A stretch of 64,000 bases of DNA, taken from NCBI RefSeq assembly GCF_026410925.1, contig NZ_CP112972.1:806001-870000 (forward strand), written 5' to 3'. This DNA comes from Halovenus salina. GTDB taxonomy: Archaea; Halobacteriota; Halobacteria; Halobacteriales; Haloarculaceae. Of this stretch, positions 63,616-64,000 are shown one piece after another (positions within the stretch are counted from its first letter, which is position 1; the number at the start of each line of letters is the position of its first letter). The translations under genes were made by a program, and so were the position numbers. The notes under the pieces are model-generated. The model was not told the DNA's origin. It was given only the letters and a program-made list of their open reading frames with translations, and did no database searches.

Positions 63616-64000
63616 CGCCGATGAGAGCCCACTGGGTGACGCTGGCTCGACGTACATCGAGAGCCAGATTATTATGGTGACCGTCCGCATCATCGCGCCG
63701 TTTGCCTTCACCTACGGGCTCTTTCTGGTCTTTCATGGCTCTGGCTCGCCGGGCGGCAGCTTCCAGGGTGGGGCTATCGTCGGCGCAACTGTCCTGATGA
63801 TTGCGTTCGCCTTCGGTATCGAGCCGACCCGGGACTGGATACGGAACCGGACCGTGGTCGGACTGGCCGCAGGCGGTGTCACAGCCTTCGCGATGGTCGG
63901 TCTCGTACCGATGTTGCTCGGAGGGAACTTCCTCGAATACGAACGCTACAAGACAGATCTCGGCATCGAGGTGAAGTACGGCCTCGAAGCCATCGAGATT
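63608..64000 (+). CDS. mnhB: Na+/H+ antiporter subunit B, 3' end outside window
   Basis: The first 131 codons of a MnhB-type membrane protein. After a soluble start (MSNADESPLGDAGSTYIES) come helices containing FAFTYGLFLVFHGSGSPGGSFQGGAIVGA, the hallmark glycine-rich segment of MnhB. It continues beyond base 64000. The gene order E-F-G-DUF4040-B matches haloarchaeal Mrp operons, in which C and D subunits would be expected next. Confidence 0.9.
   Translation, partial: MSNADESPLGDAGSTYIESQIIMVTVRIIAPFAFTYGLFLVFHGSGSPGGSFQGGAIVGATVLMIAFAFGIEPTRDWIRNRTVVGLAAGGVTAFAMVGLVPMLLGGNFLEYERYKTDLGIEVKYGLEAIEI

Noticed and set aside
1-64000. CRISPR array, intact insertion sequence or prophage
   Set aside because: I saw no regularly spaced repeats, transposase, integrase or phage structural genes.

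Overview
The window is high-GC chromosomal DNA from a haloarchaeon (class Halobacteria). The evidence is the strongly acidic proteins, a membrane-anchored LonB, haloarchaeal-type glutamate-cysteine ligase, HemQ-ABM (PitA) fusion and HTH_10 regulators, Tat-type lipoprotein signals, leaderless-style TATA boxes about 25 bases before many starts, and the classic halobacterial operon S13-S4-S11-RpoD-tRNA-Leu-L18e-L13-S9-RpoN-RpoK-enolase-S2. The genus cannot be fixed from sequence alone. Nearly all DNA is coding and genes are tightly packed. I see no CRISPR array, intact insertion sequence or prophage.

Layout. Bases 1-10 kb: CinA C-terminus (cut by the window edge), nadM, lonB with a CPBP membrane protease, a DUF389 membrane protein, a NOG1-type GTPase, a HemQ/PitA fusion and a site-2 protease. 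10-20 kb: a PPOX-type flavoprotein, asd, a receiver-GAF regulator, a geranylgeranyl-reductase-like flavoprotein, coaD, a candidate H/ACA guide RNA in an otherwise empty 313-base gap, DoxX, an HTH_10 regulator beside a drug-export-type ABC pair, PAP2 phosphatase and DUF502. 20-29 kb: sulfatase-like hydrolase, Tat-exported sugar dehydrogenase, aldo/keto reductase, tlpA-ccdA and mutS. 29-37 kb: queC-SBDS-psmA-rnp2 plus a methyltransferase, a membrane GAF protein, gshA, then rnp3 and a COG1325-type RNA-binding protein. 37-43 kb: M48 protease, citrate synthase and the de novo NAD operon nadA-nadB-nadC. 43-52 kb: accessory metabolism, a coiled-coil protein, an HtrA protease and two related lipoproteins, one inside an AT-rich segment of about 1.3 kb. 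52-58 kb: the translation/transcription operon on the minus strand with two tRNAs. 58-64 kb: a hybrid sensor kinase, Mrp/NBP35 and the start of an Mrp-type Na+/H+ antiporter operon (E, F, G, DUF4040, B) that runs off the right edge.

How genes fit together. NAD metabolism appears twice: salvage and adenylylation at the left edge (CinA, NadM) and de novo synthesis in the middle (NadABC). Membrane and envelope proteolysis is well represented (LonB, CPBP, S2P, M48, HtrA). RNA and protein quality control forms a block (SBDS, proteasome alpha, RNase P subunits). The most interesting unexplained signals are the H/ACA-like hairpin whose pocket fits the conserved 23S GGGUU-U-A site, the AT-rich paralogous lipoprotein segment lying exactly where the S2 operon ends, the repeated module in the PitA-like protein, and palindromes at the ABC exporter and tlpA/mutS promoters.
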